A DNA stretch of 64,000 bases from Pardosa pseudoannulata (taxonomy: Eukaryota; Arthropoda; Arachnida; Araneae; Lycosidae). The translations under genes and the position numbers were made by a program. The stretch covers positions 20,009,789-20,073,788 of the forward strand of contig CM063500.1 in NCBI GenBank assembly GCA_032207245.1, read 5' to 3'. This document shows positions 33,801 to 44,699 of the stretch, piece after piece; positions within the stretch are counted from its first letter, which is position 1, and each line of letters opens with the position of its first letter. The notes under the pieces were generated by a model, which saw nothing but the letters and a program-made list of their open reading frames with translations, was not told the DNA's origin and searched no databases.

Positions 33801-34645
33801 CAAGGTTGGCATGATTTAAAATAAATCAGTTGATTTTTTTGATAAAAATCATGGATTTAATTTTTTTTTTTTTTACTTCTTTTAAAACCTATTTTTCAAA
33901 GACTAGAGAATTGGGAATCAGTCAGCACAGTAATACCAATAAGTAAATAAGTGTAAATAGATAGCATGTGCTTTCCACAAATTTAGAGGTTATTAGAAAG
34001 TATGTAGTAGGGGTAGTACAATGACTGATTATGACTGGTGGAATTCATTTTATCTAATGGGAGGTAAAGAGAGTATTACAGAACTTGAAATCCTTTTTGT
34101 CTACCAAATAACAGCCGTAGCTTCATTTGCTGGAATGGAAAGACAGTTTTCTTCTTTTAGTATTGTTCATTCTAGCCTTTCTAACCAACTAGATGTGGAT
34201 AAATCATCATAGCTAGTGTTTTTATTGAAACAATTAAATCCATAATTCAGTGCTTAAAAAATATTGAAATAATTGTGATTTTTTTTTAAAAAATAAATAG
34301 TTTGCATTAAAAGAATATTTAATTTGTTCTTTAAATTTACATCTTATTTAGTTTGCACTATCCAATTACAAAATAATGAAATGTATTTAGACTAAAATTT
34401 ATATATTTAATTTTAGGTAATCAGTGTGTAGAATATACTAGATAAATAAGATGTTACTTCTTATAACAAACTATATATACAAACTATTCTATATATATTG
34501 CAAAAAACATAAAAACAACAATTAAAATTAGTATTCAGAAAAAAATCAAAGAAATCCGATTTAAATAAAAAAAAAAAAATCTGAATCAAATAAATCTGAT
34601 TTTTAAATTTTTTTTTAAAAGAATCATGATTTTTTTCCAACCCTG
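33801..34645 (+). mobile_element. hAT-type element, internally deleted
   Basis: Inverted ends CAAGGTTGGCATGATTT and, from the right, CAGGGTTGGAAAAAAATCAT. Flanking 8-bp duplication CTGTTAAT / TTGTTAAT (33793-33800 and 34646-34653, one mismatch). A remnant of the C-terminal hAT dimerisation region is at 34021-34212. Confidence 0.8.
34021..34212 (+). pseudogene. hAT transposase dimerisation-domain remnant
   Basis: The frame reads ITELEILFVYQITAVASFAG, then MERQFSSFSIVHSSLSNQLD and VDKSS. A(S/T)...ER.FS......LR..L.V.K is the hATC signature at the end of hAT transposases. The rest of the protein is absent. Confidence 0.7.
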
Positions 34646-34787
34646 TTGTTAATGTTATTATTTATCATATTAAGTATACATTAAAATAAATATTTTGCTG
34701 TTCCTCAGTTTGACGTGAATATGATATAAACAGTCCGATAGATTTAGGAAGTTTAATTTCTTTTTATTTGCTTTAGAATTTAATAAG

Positions 34788-35012
34788 CTGCAGTAGCTCA
34801 GTTGACAAAGGCATCAATCACATAACTGGAAGGCTATAAGTTTGAGGCTTAAGCTGGCCAAAAGCACGCTGTGTTCATTACTGGTGACTGGGGCACATAA
34901 AATAGGTTTGTGGCTGCAGTGTCCTCCAAGATCCTAACTAGAGCTGGTATGCCAAGCCTGGGGGACTTCTACTTGGTTCTTGCTTCCCATTACGAGAACC
35001 AACTTTGTGTTG
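34788..35012 (+). mobile_element. tRNA-derived SINE (family B)
   Basis: The head CTGCAGTAGCTCAGTTGAC (A-box like) is followed by AGTTTGAGGCTTAAGCTGGCC, then TGTTCATTACTGGTGACTGG. The order is the same as in the minus-strand copy at 4975-5090. Its 3' part is interrupted by a hAT element and may continue after 35511. Confidence 0.6.
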
Positions 35013-35020
35013 TCCTAGAG

Positions 35021-35503
35021 CATGGATGGACAAACTTTTTCAGCCATGTTCCAAAAATCGAAAGAAAATAAGTTTGGCAGGCCAAGATAAATTTTCCTAA
35101 AATTTTAAAAATAATATACAAGTAATTAACAGTTTAAATACGCTACTGAGATGAATGAAATTGCGATTTCATTTTTAAAAGTTCCTTATACTGAGGTTCG
35201 AAGTGAGATGTACTGATTTTAAGGAACTATGCTAAATACTCATCTGTCAGTCTTCTTCTGAAATTATCCTTCCTAAGGTTCAAAGTTGAAAACACTTGTT
35301 CACATATAAGAAGCAAATATACCACTGATGTTCTGGGTGTGAGATAATAAATTTGGGATATAATATTTAAGTAAAGTAGAAAAGGAGATGGATATATAAT
35401 GTATAAATATATATTTCTTTTAATTTGCCTTGAACCGCCAACTTAAAATTCTATCTGCGGGCTGGATAAAACCTTCAGGCAGGCCGTAGTTGGCCCATCC
35501 CTG
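35021..35503 (-). mobile_element. hAT-type element, 483 bp, with an exact 8-bp duplication
   Basis: TCCTAGAG flanks it exactly (35013-35020 and 35504-35511). Inverted ends: CATGGATGGACAAACTTTT on the left and CAGGGATGGGCCAACTACGG from the right. On the minus strand about 35310-35150 reads CEQVFSTLNLRKDNFRRRLT, then DEYLA and LKISTSHFEPQYKELLK, a hATC dimerisation tail. Internal deletion derivative. Confidence 0.85.
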
Positions 35504-36097
35504 TCCTAGAGAATAATATTGGGTGCCTATATGGTGTACCCATAATAAAATAGCCAACAAATATTTGTGGTTTGTTAGTGGCAAATATTTTAAGAAGGAA
35601 CTGCCCCTGCATTGAAAATAATATAAAACAATGTAATATCTTTGAAAGATTGCTGTATAAGAAGCTCCTTATTTTAATTCTGTAATAAAACAATCCTATA
35701 TAATTCTGCTTCTTGAGGCAAATACAGATTTAAAAAATTGTACATTTACAAAAAAAATTTAATAAATCTAATAATTTTTATTAGGGTAGTATTGAGTATT
35801 ATTGAAAAACTGAATGTGGATTTAATGTTTTATTTAATTTGTAAATATTATCAATATCTTAGTTTTTCTTTGTGAATTCACTTGCTCACTGGCAGAGACT
35901 AATAGAAAAGCTTCCTCTGGTAGAATCATTAGTAGATACAAATTGGTTAAAATATTAAGTCACTGCATGAATGAATGAATGAAATCACCTTTAGGAGAGC
36001 TCCTAGGGGGTTCCCTAAGAGCAGCATACTGCAACCAGAAGTGTATTGTATTCAAACCCAAGAAAACATAACCCAGAGAACACCTAAGAAACAAGGT

Positions 36098-36420
36098 CAG
36101 TGATTGAAGCAAACTTCAGCTGACAGGAATATTCTACAGCTCTCAAGGCTCAAGAAGGTGTTAACTAAGGTGCTCAAACCTAAGAGCTGAGAATAACTCT
36201 CAGTCAGGCTAAATATAGCAAATGGTCTCCTCCTCAAGATCGCAGGCACAAGTATAGGGATCAGAACTGATCCCATCACATTAAATGCATGAGGGCACAG
36301 TGACCAGTAAGAAGACCAACTACCTTCCTCACGCCATTCCTCTGAAACATCAGAAGATCACTAAGGCAGTCATGATTGAGCTCTTTGGCTTGTCTACGAC
36401 CTTTCCCATTTCATCAACTG
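36098..36420 (-). pseudogene. non-LTR retrotransposon, C-terminal fragment
   Basis: On the minus strand, over shifting frames: VGLLTGHCALMHLM, GISSDPYTCACDLEEETICYI-type text and ALRFEHL. The order LTGH.(P/A)L..H......D..C..C..EEET..H...C is the segment after RNase H in jockey/R1-group retrotransposons. Several stops are present. Confidence 0.6.
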
Positions 36421-36755
36421 GCATACTCTTTGTAATAACCACCCCCAATCCGGGGGCCACGATGTAATAACACCCTGTTCTGGAGCGCTATACTTGTGTG
36501 GGACTTTGCCCTACTACTTTACTGGGGCAGGTATGTTTGTAGATCACTGCTGGGACGCATAAAATAACCTCCGAAAACTTTTAGGACAACAAATAACATT
36601 TATTTACGAAACTTAATGAAAATTAAAGTGTATAGCAAAATAAACATAGTTTTGAGTCTCAGAGCCTATACTATAATCAAAAAGGATTAACCGAGCATTT
36701 TTTTAAGTCCAAACATAAAACCATTGTCGTGTTCTCTTACATCGAACAGCGAGAT

Positions 36756-37496
36756 TGTAATACTAGACTCAAGACTCGAGTTGGTGTTACATGGGCCCCT
36801 GGTTTGTTGTTTCGGCGGCCGAAGACGGACAAAAACCCCTAAGGGTGGGCAAGCACAAATAATGCGATGCCACCCCGCCCGCAAAAAGAAACAAATTTTT
36901 TTTAATGCGTAATATGTGTCCTTCCGTGATGATAGTTTGGAAAAGAATGTACTGTATTACTCTCCTCGCCAAAAAATTTTCCCAGCAGTAAGAAAAGATA
37001 GGTGTCGCTCTCTTTTCCCACCGGCTAGGCTTTAAAAAAATTATTTGTAGTAAAAATGTCTATAAACGTTATATATTAAGGGGCTATCGAAGCGCTCCCC
37101 CCCCGCCATCATGCAGAAAACCAAAAAACCCTACGGAAAAAACCGAGTTGTCAAATAGGAGGGTAGAAAGGCGAGCCCTGACTGTGCAGACCAAAACGAC
37201 AGAATCATCGGAAGCATGAGACCGAGAGAGTTTTTCCGCTCTTCACATATTTTTTGTCCTCGGTCTTGGTTGAGCCCTGTTTGGGTATGATTTGCGTTGT
37301 AAATATGTTTTATTTTTAAATCTTCTTAATAATAAATGGTTAATCAAGAGTTTTGTCGCTGCTGTGCTTCATTGTCGGCCACATAGGCTTTAAGCGAACC
37401 CTAGATACCTGCTCCAGTAAAAATAGGCGGGCAGGTATAGAACGTGGCGTGCAGACTTGCAAAAGTGCAGCCGGGAACGCGCGAGGCGTTTTTACA
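36756..37496 (+). repeat. 5' LTR (741 bp)
   Basis: Starts TGTAATACTAG, ends TTTTTACA. The last 247 bp (from 37250) match the 3' LTR at all but about three positions and contain the likely poly(A) signal AATAAA near 37330. The central U3 part (about 36840-37245) does not match the 3' LTR. Confidence 0.85.
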
Positions 37497-37570
37497 AACT
37501 GGTGATCAGGAGCGGTGCAGTCTGTGGCGACAGTTGATGTCTTCAAGTCAAGAGGACTGAATGACGGGGA

Positions 37571-37660
37571 GAAAGCGAACAGCAGCGTGCTACCAGAGAG
37601 TTCAATGCGACAGCAGAAAGCGAACAGCAGCGTGCTACCAGAGGGTCCAATGCGACAGCG
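37571..37660. repeat. 45-bp tandem duplication in the leader
   Basis: AGAAAGCGAACAGCAGCGTG with its following 25 bases occurs twice in tandem (about 37571 and 37615) with two mismatches, between the 5' LTR and gag. It might be a packaging or leader element (inference). Confidence 0.85.
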
Positions 37661-38070
37661 ATGAACAGGAATAATGACGGAAGCTACCGGAAAACGTGTC
37701 CAGCCAAACCAGGCCCGAGCATCGTGTCATCTAGCAAAGGTAGATGCATGAATTTTCTTGTTTCTCAGTTTCTCTTGCGTGGTTGTGTTGATTTGGGGTG
37801 CAATGGAAAACTCGCGAATCGTTAATTGTGATATGATTAGTGTGTTTTTTTTCTCTCTTAATTGTATAAAAAGTTTATTTTTGAGTAACTTAAATAAGTT
37901 ATTGCTAAGGTGCTAGCAGGGTAAATGTGCATAAGTTGCATGATTTTTTTTTATTTGGTTTCTTCTGTATTTTGTTAGTTCATTATTACTGTATTTTTTA
38001 TCTCTGTAAAGTTTGGAACTTTTTTTGTTTTGGTTTATTTCTTTTACGGGTCATTAAGTGCATTTTGAAA

Positions 38071-40182
38071 ATGGCATTCTTAATGAGAGAAAAGAAAGGA
38101 GATCTCATGCTTCTAGCGAGAGATATGGGTAAGGAAATTCCCGGAGAGGCAACGAAAATACAGCTGAGAGACTCGATTTTGAGTGGGGATTTTGATGAGG
38201 AAACTATAAAAAACTGGCTAGAGGGAATTAAAGAGGAACGGGCAGAAGAGAGAGAAGAGAGGGATAAAAACAGGGCACACGAATTAGAAATGGAAAGGCT
38301 AAGGGTGCAAGCATTGGAAACTGAGAGAGCAATGGGAAACAGAAGCAGTTTAAGCAGTAATGACGGGGGTAGCCGGGAAAAATCGGTAGACGAAATAATT
38401 CGTACCATACGATTACTCACGGTCAAGGTTCCTTCCAAACCAGAGGGATGGAATTTCTTCTTTTCCAGTTTAGAGAAAGCATTTGCTTTCGAAAAAGTAG
38501 CAGATGAGCTAAAGGCGAGAATTTTGTTAGGTCTTTTGGGAGAAAAAGCCGCAAATTTATTCTCGGAATTGGAAAGTGACCAGTATGGGGATTATGAAGC
38601 GGTTAAAAAACTGGTGTTGAAAGAGTTTGAACCTTCGCCGAAGGCGTGTCTTGAAAATTTTCGGAAAGCTAGACGGAATGCTGACGAAAATTTTATGCAA
38701 TATGCTTCACGTTTGACCGCGGCGTGGAGCTACTATTGTAAATTGAGAGGGGCGCATGATTTTGAAACGGTCAATCAATTAATTGTGGCAGATAAAATTA
38801 TGTCGTCTTTGGATGAGGAAACTGCTTCTCATATTCTCGTGAGGCAGGGAGAATCCTGGTTTAAGCCGAAAGCGTTAGCTCAGGAATGCGACCAGTTTTT
38901 CTCAGCTGCTGGAAAAAGTTACTTTTTCACGACGGGGAGTGAACTGAGGGGGAGAGATAATGGCTGTTTGAAGGGAGCTTATAGTGACCGTTGGAGGGGA
39001 AGTGTCAAAGAAAGAGAGACTGGGTGCTTCGCCTGTGGAGTTAACGGCCATCTCAAAAGGGACTGTCCGAACGGAGGCAGGGGGTTGAAAAGAAACCAGA
39101 GCAATAAACAGGCCAGCTTTAATTGCTTCGCTTGTGGATCGAAGGGCCATTATGAAAGGGACTGTCCGAAAGTGGATAGGTGGTTCGAAAGGAACCAAAG
39201 GAATAAAGGGGTCATGGTTAATAGGGCCACTGAAATGGAAACGGATGGGTACAAAAAGAATGGAAGAGAAAGCCCGGTTGATGTAGAGGAAACTCAAGAA
39301 AGAGTTGTCATCTCGAGTGTTCGCTCTTTCCCAGAGAATGATGTGATAACGCGGGGGAAATTACAATACGTAAACTTTAAAATAAATGGGAACCCGGTTA
39401 GAGCATTGTTAGACTCTGGGAGTGAAATAACAGTGGTAAGGGAAGACATGTTAGGGGGAGGTAGTTTTAAGAACTTGCCTAGTATATGCCTGAAAGGAAT
39501 TTTTGGACCACCAGTGAAATGTCCGCTGGTCAAAGCCAAATTGTCTCTTAATGAGGGGGATAAGTCGTTGTGTTTCCCGACGGAGGTAGTATGCGCGGTG
39601 GCTAAAAATTTAGATTATGACGTGTTAATCCCACTCGATATTATAAAACAGTTAAAGGGGAGTGTGAACTTAAATGTAAACCAAACACAGAAAATGAATA
39701 CTAATGTAATGATGGATAGAGTAAAGGTAAGAAAAGATTTGGGCCACACAGGTGTTTTTAAGTCTGCGGAGAAAAGGGAATTTCAAAAACGGGGCGGCAA
39801 AAATGCTGACCACCGGGGTCATAAAGTTGGATGGAGAAGACAAGGTCCGGAGGTAGAGAAAGTAAAGGCTACTGGAAATTTTAATCGCATTAAAAATAAG
39901 AAGGAAGTGAGGCCTGAGACTTCGTTTGGGGAATGCCTTGAGCATAAATACAAACAGGGGAATTTCAAACCAATGGGTTTCGGATCCCGAAAGTTGGAAA
40001 ATGGACCACCATTGAAGGGGAAGCATAGAACATTTTGTTCTTGCTGTCAAAATTCAAAAATGGATTTTGGGTTGAAAAACAGAGAAGGCAACGGACCATT
40101 TTCACTTAAAACTCACGTCGGAAATAGTCACCTAGCCTCGGATGCCTTTTGCGTCTCTCGTGTGAAGCAGAGATATAATTAA
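38071..40182 (+). CDS. Gag-protease polyprotein of the LTR element
   Basis: The ATG at 38071 gives an uninterrupted 703-residue frame; the same frame is open upstream to 37927, but that part is hydrophobic and unlike Gag. Domains: N-terminal LLARDMGKEIPGEATKIQLR with a Glu/Arg-rich coiled segment (about 51-85); a capsid-like helical region (about 105-300); two CCHC zinc knuckles, CFACGVNGHLKRDC (319-332) and CFACGSKGHYERDC (352-365); a retropepsin motif LLDSGSEITVV with the catalytic Asp at 448; and a basic tail with CSCC. No reverse transcriptase, RNase H or integrase. The Gag layout suits Ty3/gypsy elements of arthropods. The open frame suggests recent activity or constraint. Confidence 0.9.
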   Translation: MAFLMREKKGDLMLLARDMGKEIPGEATKIQLRDSILSGDFDEETIKNWLEGIKEERAEEREERDKNRAHELEMERLRVQALETERAMGNRSSLSSNDGGSREKSVDEIIRTIRLLTVKVPSKPEGWNFFFSSLEKAFAFEKVADELKARILLGLLGEKAANLFSELESDQYGDYEAVKKLVLKEFEPSPKACLENFRKARRNADENFMQYASRLTAAWSYYCKLRGAHDFETVNQLIVADKIMSSLDEETASHILVRQGESWFKPKALAQECDQFFSAAGKSYFFTTGSELRGRDNGCLKGAYSDRWRGSVKERETGCFACGVNGHLKRDCPNGGRGLKRNQSNKQASFNCFACGSKGHYERDCPKVDRWFERNQRNKGVMVNRATEMETDGYKKNGRESPVDVEETQERVVISSVRSFPENDVITRGKLQYVNFKINGNPVRALLDSGSEITVVREDMLGGGSFKNLPSICLKGIFGPPVKCPLVKAKLSLNEGDKSLCFPTEVVCAVAKNLDYDVLIPLDIIKQLKGSVNLNVNQTQKMNTNVMMDRVKVRKDLGHTGVFKSAEKREFQKRGGKNADHRGHKVGWRRQGPEVEKVKATGNFNRIKNKKEVRPETSFGECLEHKYKQGNFKPMGFGSRKLENGPPLKGKHRTFCSCCQNSKMDFGLKNREGNGPFSLKTHVGNSHLASDAFCVSRVKQRYN

Positions 40183-40556
40183 TTGCATTGTTGATTTACC
40201 TTTCAGTATTTTTTTTCGTGTAGAGAATAAGTATATGTGTATGTTTTTTGTATAGGAAATAAGTTTTATGTGTATGTTTTATTGCAGTTTATTTTTTCTT
40301 TGGTAGGAGTTTGATTTTTTTTTTCGTTTGAGTAATTTTTGTTTCTTAGTGAGGTGAATTTTTATAGCATAGATTAGTTTTTTGCCTGTAAATAGTCTTT
40401 GTGAGAATTGAAGGTATTTTTTTAGTCTTGTTTCCCTTGCACCTCACAACCACGGGGAAAAAGGGGAATGAGGAGGTTTGTGCGTCTTGAGTCGTCGTTA
40501 AAATGTGGATTGATTTAGCCTGTTTGACAGGCAAATTCAATCGTGTAGAAGGGGCG

Positions 40557-41122
40557 TGTAATACTAGACTCAAGACTCGAGTTGGTGTTACATGGGCCCC
40601 TGGTTTTGTTGTTTCGGCGGCCGAAGACGGACACCCCTAGAGGGGGTGGGCAAGTTCCACAGGAGGGGGGCGAGCGATGCGATGCCACCCCCGCCAGCTG
40701 CAGAAAAGGACATTTTTTTCCCATGGAGGCGAAAACTTGACCGAGGGGGGGGATTCCCCCCGGCCCTCACGAGGAGGGGTGAAAAGGAGATGCCCTGTCT
40801 GTGCGACGAAAAACGGACATTATTCTTCGGAAAGCAGTAGAGACCGAGAGAGGTGTTTCCGCTCGGCACGATTTACTTTTTGTCCTCGGTCTTGGTTGAG
40901 CCCTGTTTGGGTATGATTTGCGTTGTAAATATGTTGTATTTTTAAATCTTCTTAATAATAAATGGTTAATCAAGAGTTTTGTCGCTGCTGTGCTTCATTG
41001 TCGGCCACATAGGCTTTAAGCGAACCCTAGATACCTGCTCCAGTAAAAATAGGCGGGCAGGTATAGAACGTGGCGTGCAGACTTGCAAAAGTGCAGCCGG
41101 GGACGCGCAAGGCGTTTTTACA
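40557..41122 (+). repeat. 3' LTR (566 bp)
   Basis: Starts TGTAATACTAG, ends TTTTTACA. The first 70 bp and last 247 bp match the 5' LTR; the centre is a different, GC-rich sequence (GAGGGGGTGGGCAAG; CCCCGGCCCTCACGAGG) and is shorter. Confidence 0.85.
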
Positions 41123-41240
41123 GAGATGTCTTCAAGTTGCTGGCCCGAATCCTACTGCTCCCTTGCAGATTTCTCTTTGGGGGGGATCAGCATTCTCGAA
41201 ACTTGATCCCTGCCGAAAAGAGAAGTCCTCCATTCCAGAC

Positions 41241-41443
41241 TGTGAGCCCGGGACGCAGTGGAAGTTGAAGAAAATGGAAAGAGAAGACCAACTTTACACC
41301 AACACATCTTTATTCATTCATAGGAACAACACAACAACTAAAACAAAAACACACATACACACAGAAGTCTACAAGTGTTAGGGTTGCCATAAAGGTGCAG
41401 TAGATGGCTAAATTTGGTGATTATTTTGTTAATAATTCTCACA
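41241..41443 (-). repeat. copia 3' LTR
   Basis: TGTGAGCCCGGGACGCAGTG to AATTCTCACA; pairs with 45961-46154, about 200 bp, with small indels. On the minus strand a purine tract (TGAATGAGGGGCAT) precedes it. Confidence 0.85.
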
Positions 41444-42900
41444 TATGCCCCTCATTCACAAAATTCTCAAAAACACAATTAACAAATTTCAAAAGATTTA
41501 GTTTCAATAATGCTTTTGTTAGCATGTCAGCTACATTAAGTTTGGAAGGTACATATTTAATAACAATTAAATTTCTTTGCAGTAAGTCTCTAACATAAAA
41601 ATATTGAACATCAATATACTTCGTTCTATTATTCACAATAACATTTCCAGAAAAAGCTATTGCAGCCTGGTTATCACATAACACAGTAGGAATAATATTT
41701 GGAAAATTGAAAACTTCAAATTCATTAATTATATTTGATAAATAATACACTTCTGTAACAGCCATATCAAGAGCAATAAATTCAGCTTCCATAGTACTTT
41801 TTGCAATACATTTCTGGGTCATTGATCGCCAACCCAAATAAACACCACCAATATACCATATATAACCTGAAATAGATCTTCTACAATCAACAGAAGAAGT
41901 CCATGAGGCATCAGACAGTATAGTTAAATCAGCTGAAGTAGCATTAGATACATTAATAGCATAGTTCTTAGTAAATTCCACATATTTTAAAATTCGTAAA
42001 AGTAAGTTATAATGATGAGAATTAGGATTCGAAGGAAATTGAGCAACATAAATGACACTAAATAAAATATCAGGTCTTGTGCGATTAGCTAAAAATAATA
42101 GAGAACCTAGTAATTCTTTAAAAGGATACTTTTCAACACATTCATCTGTTTCAGAAACAGTATAATTAAAATTAGGATCTAAAGGAGCATACACATTAAC
42201 AGTTAAATCAACACTAAATTTTTGCAATAGCTTTACAATATAATTAGTTTGGTACATATAAATTTTATCATTACACTTCTGAAATTGAACACCCAAAATA
42301 TTAGATATTTTTCCTAAATTGGTAATACAGTATACAGATAATGATGAAAATACACTATTCAAAACTTCTTCATCTTTAGCAAACACAATAAAATCATCCA
42401 CATAAATAAGAATATAACACATTTATCTTCAAAATAAAATATGCAAGGATTAAATTCAGATTGTCTAAAATTCAAAGATTTTAGAGTAACAGATAAATGC
42501 TCATACCAAGAACGTCCACTCTGTTTCAAACCATAGAGTGCTTTCTTAAGTTTTAACACCATATCATCACTATTACACTAATTTACCTGCACTTTATAAC
42601 CATCAAGAATTTTCATATAAATATTTTCTGATAAATCTCCATATAAATAAGCACATTTAACATCAAAATGTTTGTGGTGCCAGCCATTTAAAACCACTAA
42701 TAAAACGAAAAACAATTTAATCAACGAAAATTCTATAACTGGTGAAAAAGTTTATTCATATCGGTTCCATATTTTTGTGTATGTCCATGCGCGACTAATC
42801 TAGCTTTATATTTTTTAATTTTAACATCTGCATCCGTTTTTAAAGTATATACCCATCTCGATGTTATAACTCTTTTTACGGTATCGCACGGAACTAATTC
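41444..42900 (-). pseudogene. copia reverse transcriptase and RNase H
   Basis: Right to left: a frameshifted start (YGTDMNKLF, then WHHKHFDVKCAYLYGD), then LKKALYGLKQSGRSWYEHL (42562-42420), then ILIYVDDFIVFAKDEE, the YVDD active site, and the RNase H segment with LLGSLLFLANRTRPDILFSV, SKSTMEAEFIALDMAVTEVY and CDNQAAIAFSGN. The last frame (42422-41439) is open for 327 codons. At least two frameshifts separate it from the start of the domain. Confidence 0.9.
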
Positions 42901-43690
42901 CGGACTTCCCGTTTTTTAATAGTTTCTAATTCCTCTTTCATTGCTTCTTCCCATTTGTTTTTATCCGGAGATAATAAAACGTCATTATAATTACACCGTA
43001 TTTCTGCAGTAAGAACCATTAATTCTGCATCGTCTACATTTTCACTTTTTAAATGACTATTTTCGATCTTAACATCATTTTCATTAGAAATCTTTAAGTC
43101 GTGTTCAGATTCTATTTTATTTAAAGGCTTAAAATTAAATTGACTCAAATCCAAATCTTTATCCTTCATTAATTTCTTTACGTCATTTAAAGATCGGCAT
43201 TTTTCATTATCCGGATTGTAATAATAAATATCCAATCAATTTCCTGTCTTTCTCTCTACTTCTTTTCTTTTCCAACCACTTATCTCAAATTTATTACTGT
43301 TTAGTCTATCTGATAACGATTTCTCGCTTTGGAATGGCGACTGCGAATGGGGTTGTTTTGATTGCACATTGAGAGAAAAGGTGGATTGAGAAGGCGTTTG
43401 GGGCCGCAAAGGGTCATTACTTTCGGTTCGCGTTTCGTCTGACTCTTCATCACCCAAAGATTCCAACTCGAAATTGAAAGTGCGAGAAGAATTTTTCTCT
43501 CACTCCCTCAACAACAGTAACTGACTCGTCAAATTTTACATGTTTTAATTCCGTTATGCGATTTTTCTTAGGATCATACACTCTATACCCTTTCATAGAA
43601 ACAGCATAACCTACAAATATTCCTTTTTGAGCTATGGGTTCTAACTTATTACGGTATATTTTATTTACGTGATAAAAGCATAAACTACCA
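42894..43690 (-). pseudogene. copia integrase C-terminal part and linker
   Basis: The segment 43690-43490 translates in pieces to a KGIFVGY-like and YRVYDPKKNRI-like region typical after the copia integrase core. An acidic/Ser/Pro-rich linker follows (43466-43236), then 43235-42894 ending at the reverse transcriptase entry. Stops lie between the pieces. Confidence 0.7.
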
Positions 43691-43713
43691 AAAAATTCTA
43701 AAATATGAAATAT

Positions 43714-44480
43714 TCAGTTTCCATCCAAACCATTTTTCAAACGGAGTTTTGCCTTTATCGGTTGAATGAGGCATTCGGTTTCTAACATGCGTATAATAAG
43801 AGCTTCACCCCAAAATCCCGATTTTAATTTTGAAGCTAATAATAACGTTCGCACATTATTCATTGAATCGTAATTAACTTTCTCTGCAACACCATTCATT
43901 TCCGGGGATGCAACATTAGTTCGTTCGTGATTAATACCAAGTTGGGAAAAATAATCACTTAATTCTTGATTGACGAATTCAAGCCCATTATCTGATCTAA
44001 TGTTAATAACTTTACGAATAAGTTTCCTTTCTGAATGGAAAATAAAATCTTTTATGCTTTTGACTGCTTCATATTTGTGTTTTAACGTATAGATAGTTAA
44101 ATATCTAGAATAATCATCTACAATACTTAAAAAATATGTAGCATTACCATTACTTGGTTTAGGTGCGGGTCCCCATAAATCGATATGAATTAATTCTAAG
44201 GGTTGTCTACTTCGAATTCCTTTTAACCGCATAAATGGTCCCCTACGTAATTTTCCTTGAATATATTCATGACAAGAAAACTCTTCTTTATTGATATCCG
44301 AAACACCGAATACAGTTTTTGATTTAATCATTCTATAAAACGTTTCTTTATTGACATGCGCACACCTCTCATGCCACAATTTAAGAGAATTTTTGGGCAA
44401 AATTAAATTAGAATTTACTTCTGATTTCCGTTTCAGACCTCGAACGGGATAAATACAATTCCAATTTGTAATTTTTAGAA
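43714..44480 (-). pseudogene. copia integrase
   Basis: The frame 44400-43714 shows the zinc-binding start LWHERCAHVNKETFYRMI, then IHIDLWGPAPKPS (first Asp), IRSDNGLEFVNQELSDYF (second Asp) and NGVAEKVNYDS (Glu region). The core has all three acidic positions, but the protein is cut off from the protease by the SINE. Confidence 0.9.
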
Positions 44481-44507
44481 ATAATTCACCGTTCGGACAA
44501 AAAATTG

Positions 44508-44684
44508 CCGAACGATGGCCGATTGGTTAGGGTGCTGGCCTTCGGAACCGGAGTTCGTGGGTTCGAATCCCACTGGGGCATGGATGTTCGTAGCCGTTCG
44601 GAATCGGCTTTAAGCAGTAGGTCCCGGTCTCATTAGCCCTCGTGTTGCAAAAAGTAGACCGTAGCACTCCATACCAAACCAAAC
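44508..44684 (+). mobile_element. tRNA-derived SINE (family A), intact copy inside copia
   Basis: Exact 14-bp target duplication CGGACAAAAAATTG (44494-44507 and 44685-44698). The head carries an A box (TGGCCGATTGGTTAG, 44516-44530) and a perfect B box (GGGTTCGAATCCC, 44559-44571), the internal RNA polymerase III promoter. A tRNA-unrelated body and a CCAAACCAAAC tail follow. The long duplication implies LINE-mediated insertion. This is the reference for the copies at 3605, 4016 and 27267. Confidence 0.9.
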
Positions 44685-44699
44685 CGGACAAAAAATTGA

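Larger units (their letters stand above)
36756..41122 (+). mobile_element. LTR retrotransposon with Gag and protease only (non-autonomous)
   Basis: LTRs at 36756-37496 and 40557-41122, both starting TGTAATACTAG and ending TTTTTACA. Exact 5-bp target duplication GAGAT (36751-36755 and 41123-41127). A purine-rich tract, GTAGAAGGGGCG, precedes the right LTR. One long open frame (38071-40182) encodes Gag plus protease. The 374 bp between its stop and the 3' LTR cannot hold reverse transcriptase or integrase, so the element must be mobilised by another. Confidence 0.9.

Noticed and set aside
36687..36972. Several short frames in the 5' LTR
   Set aside because: Non-coding LTR sequence; the frames are not shared by the 3' LTR.
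37998..38438. Minus-strand frame of 146 codons opposite gag, and similar ones at 38902-40050
   Set aside because: Shadows of the 703-codon Gag-protease frame; Ser/Leu-rich without motifs.
40592..40916. Overlapping frames in the 3' LTR
   Set aside because: GC-rich LTR sequence open in several frames; no motif and partly absent from the other LTR.
44514..44580. Possible tRNA gene on the plus strand
   Set aside because: Good internal promoter boxes, but it is the head of a 177-bp SINE with its own 14-bp target duplication.
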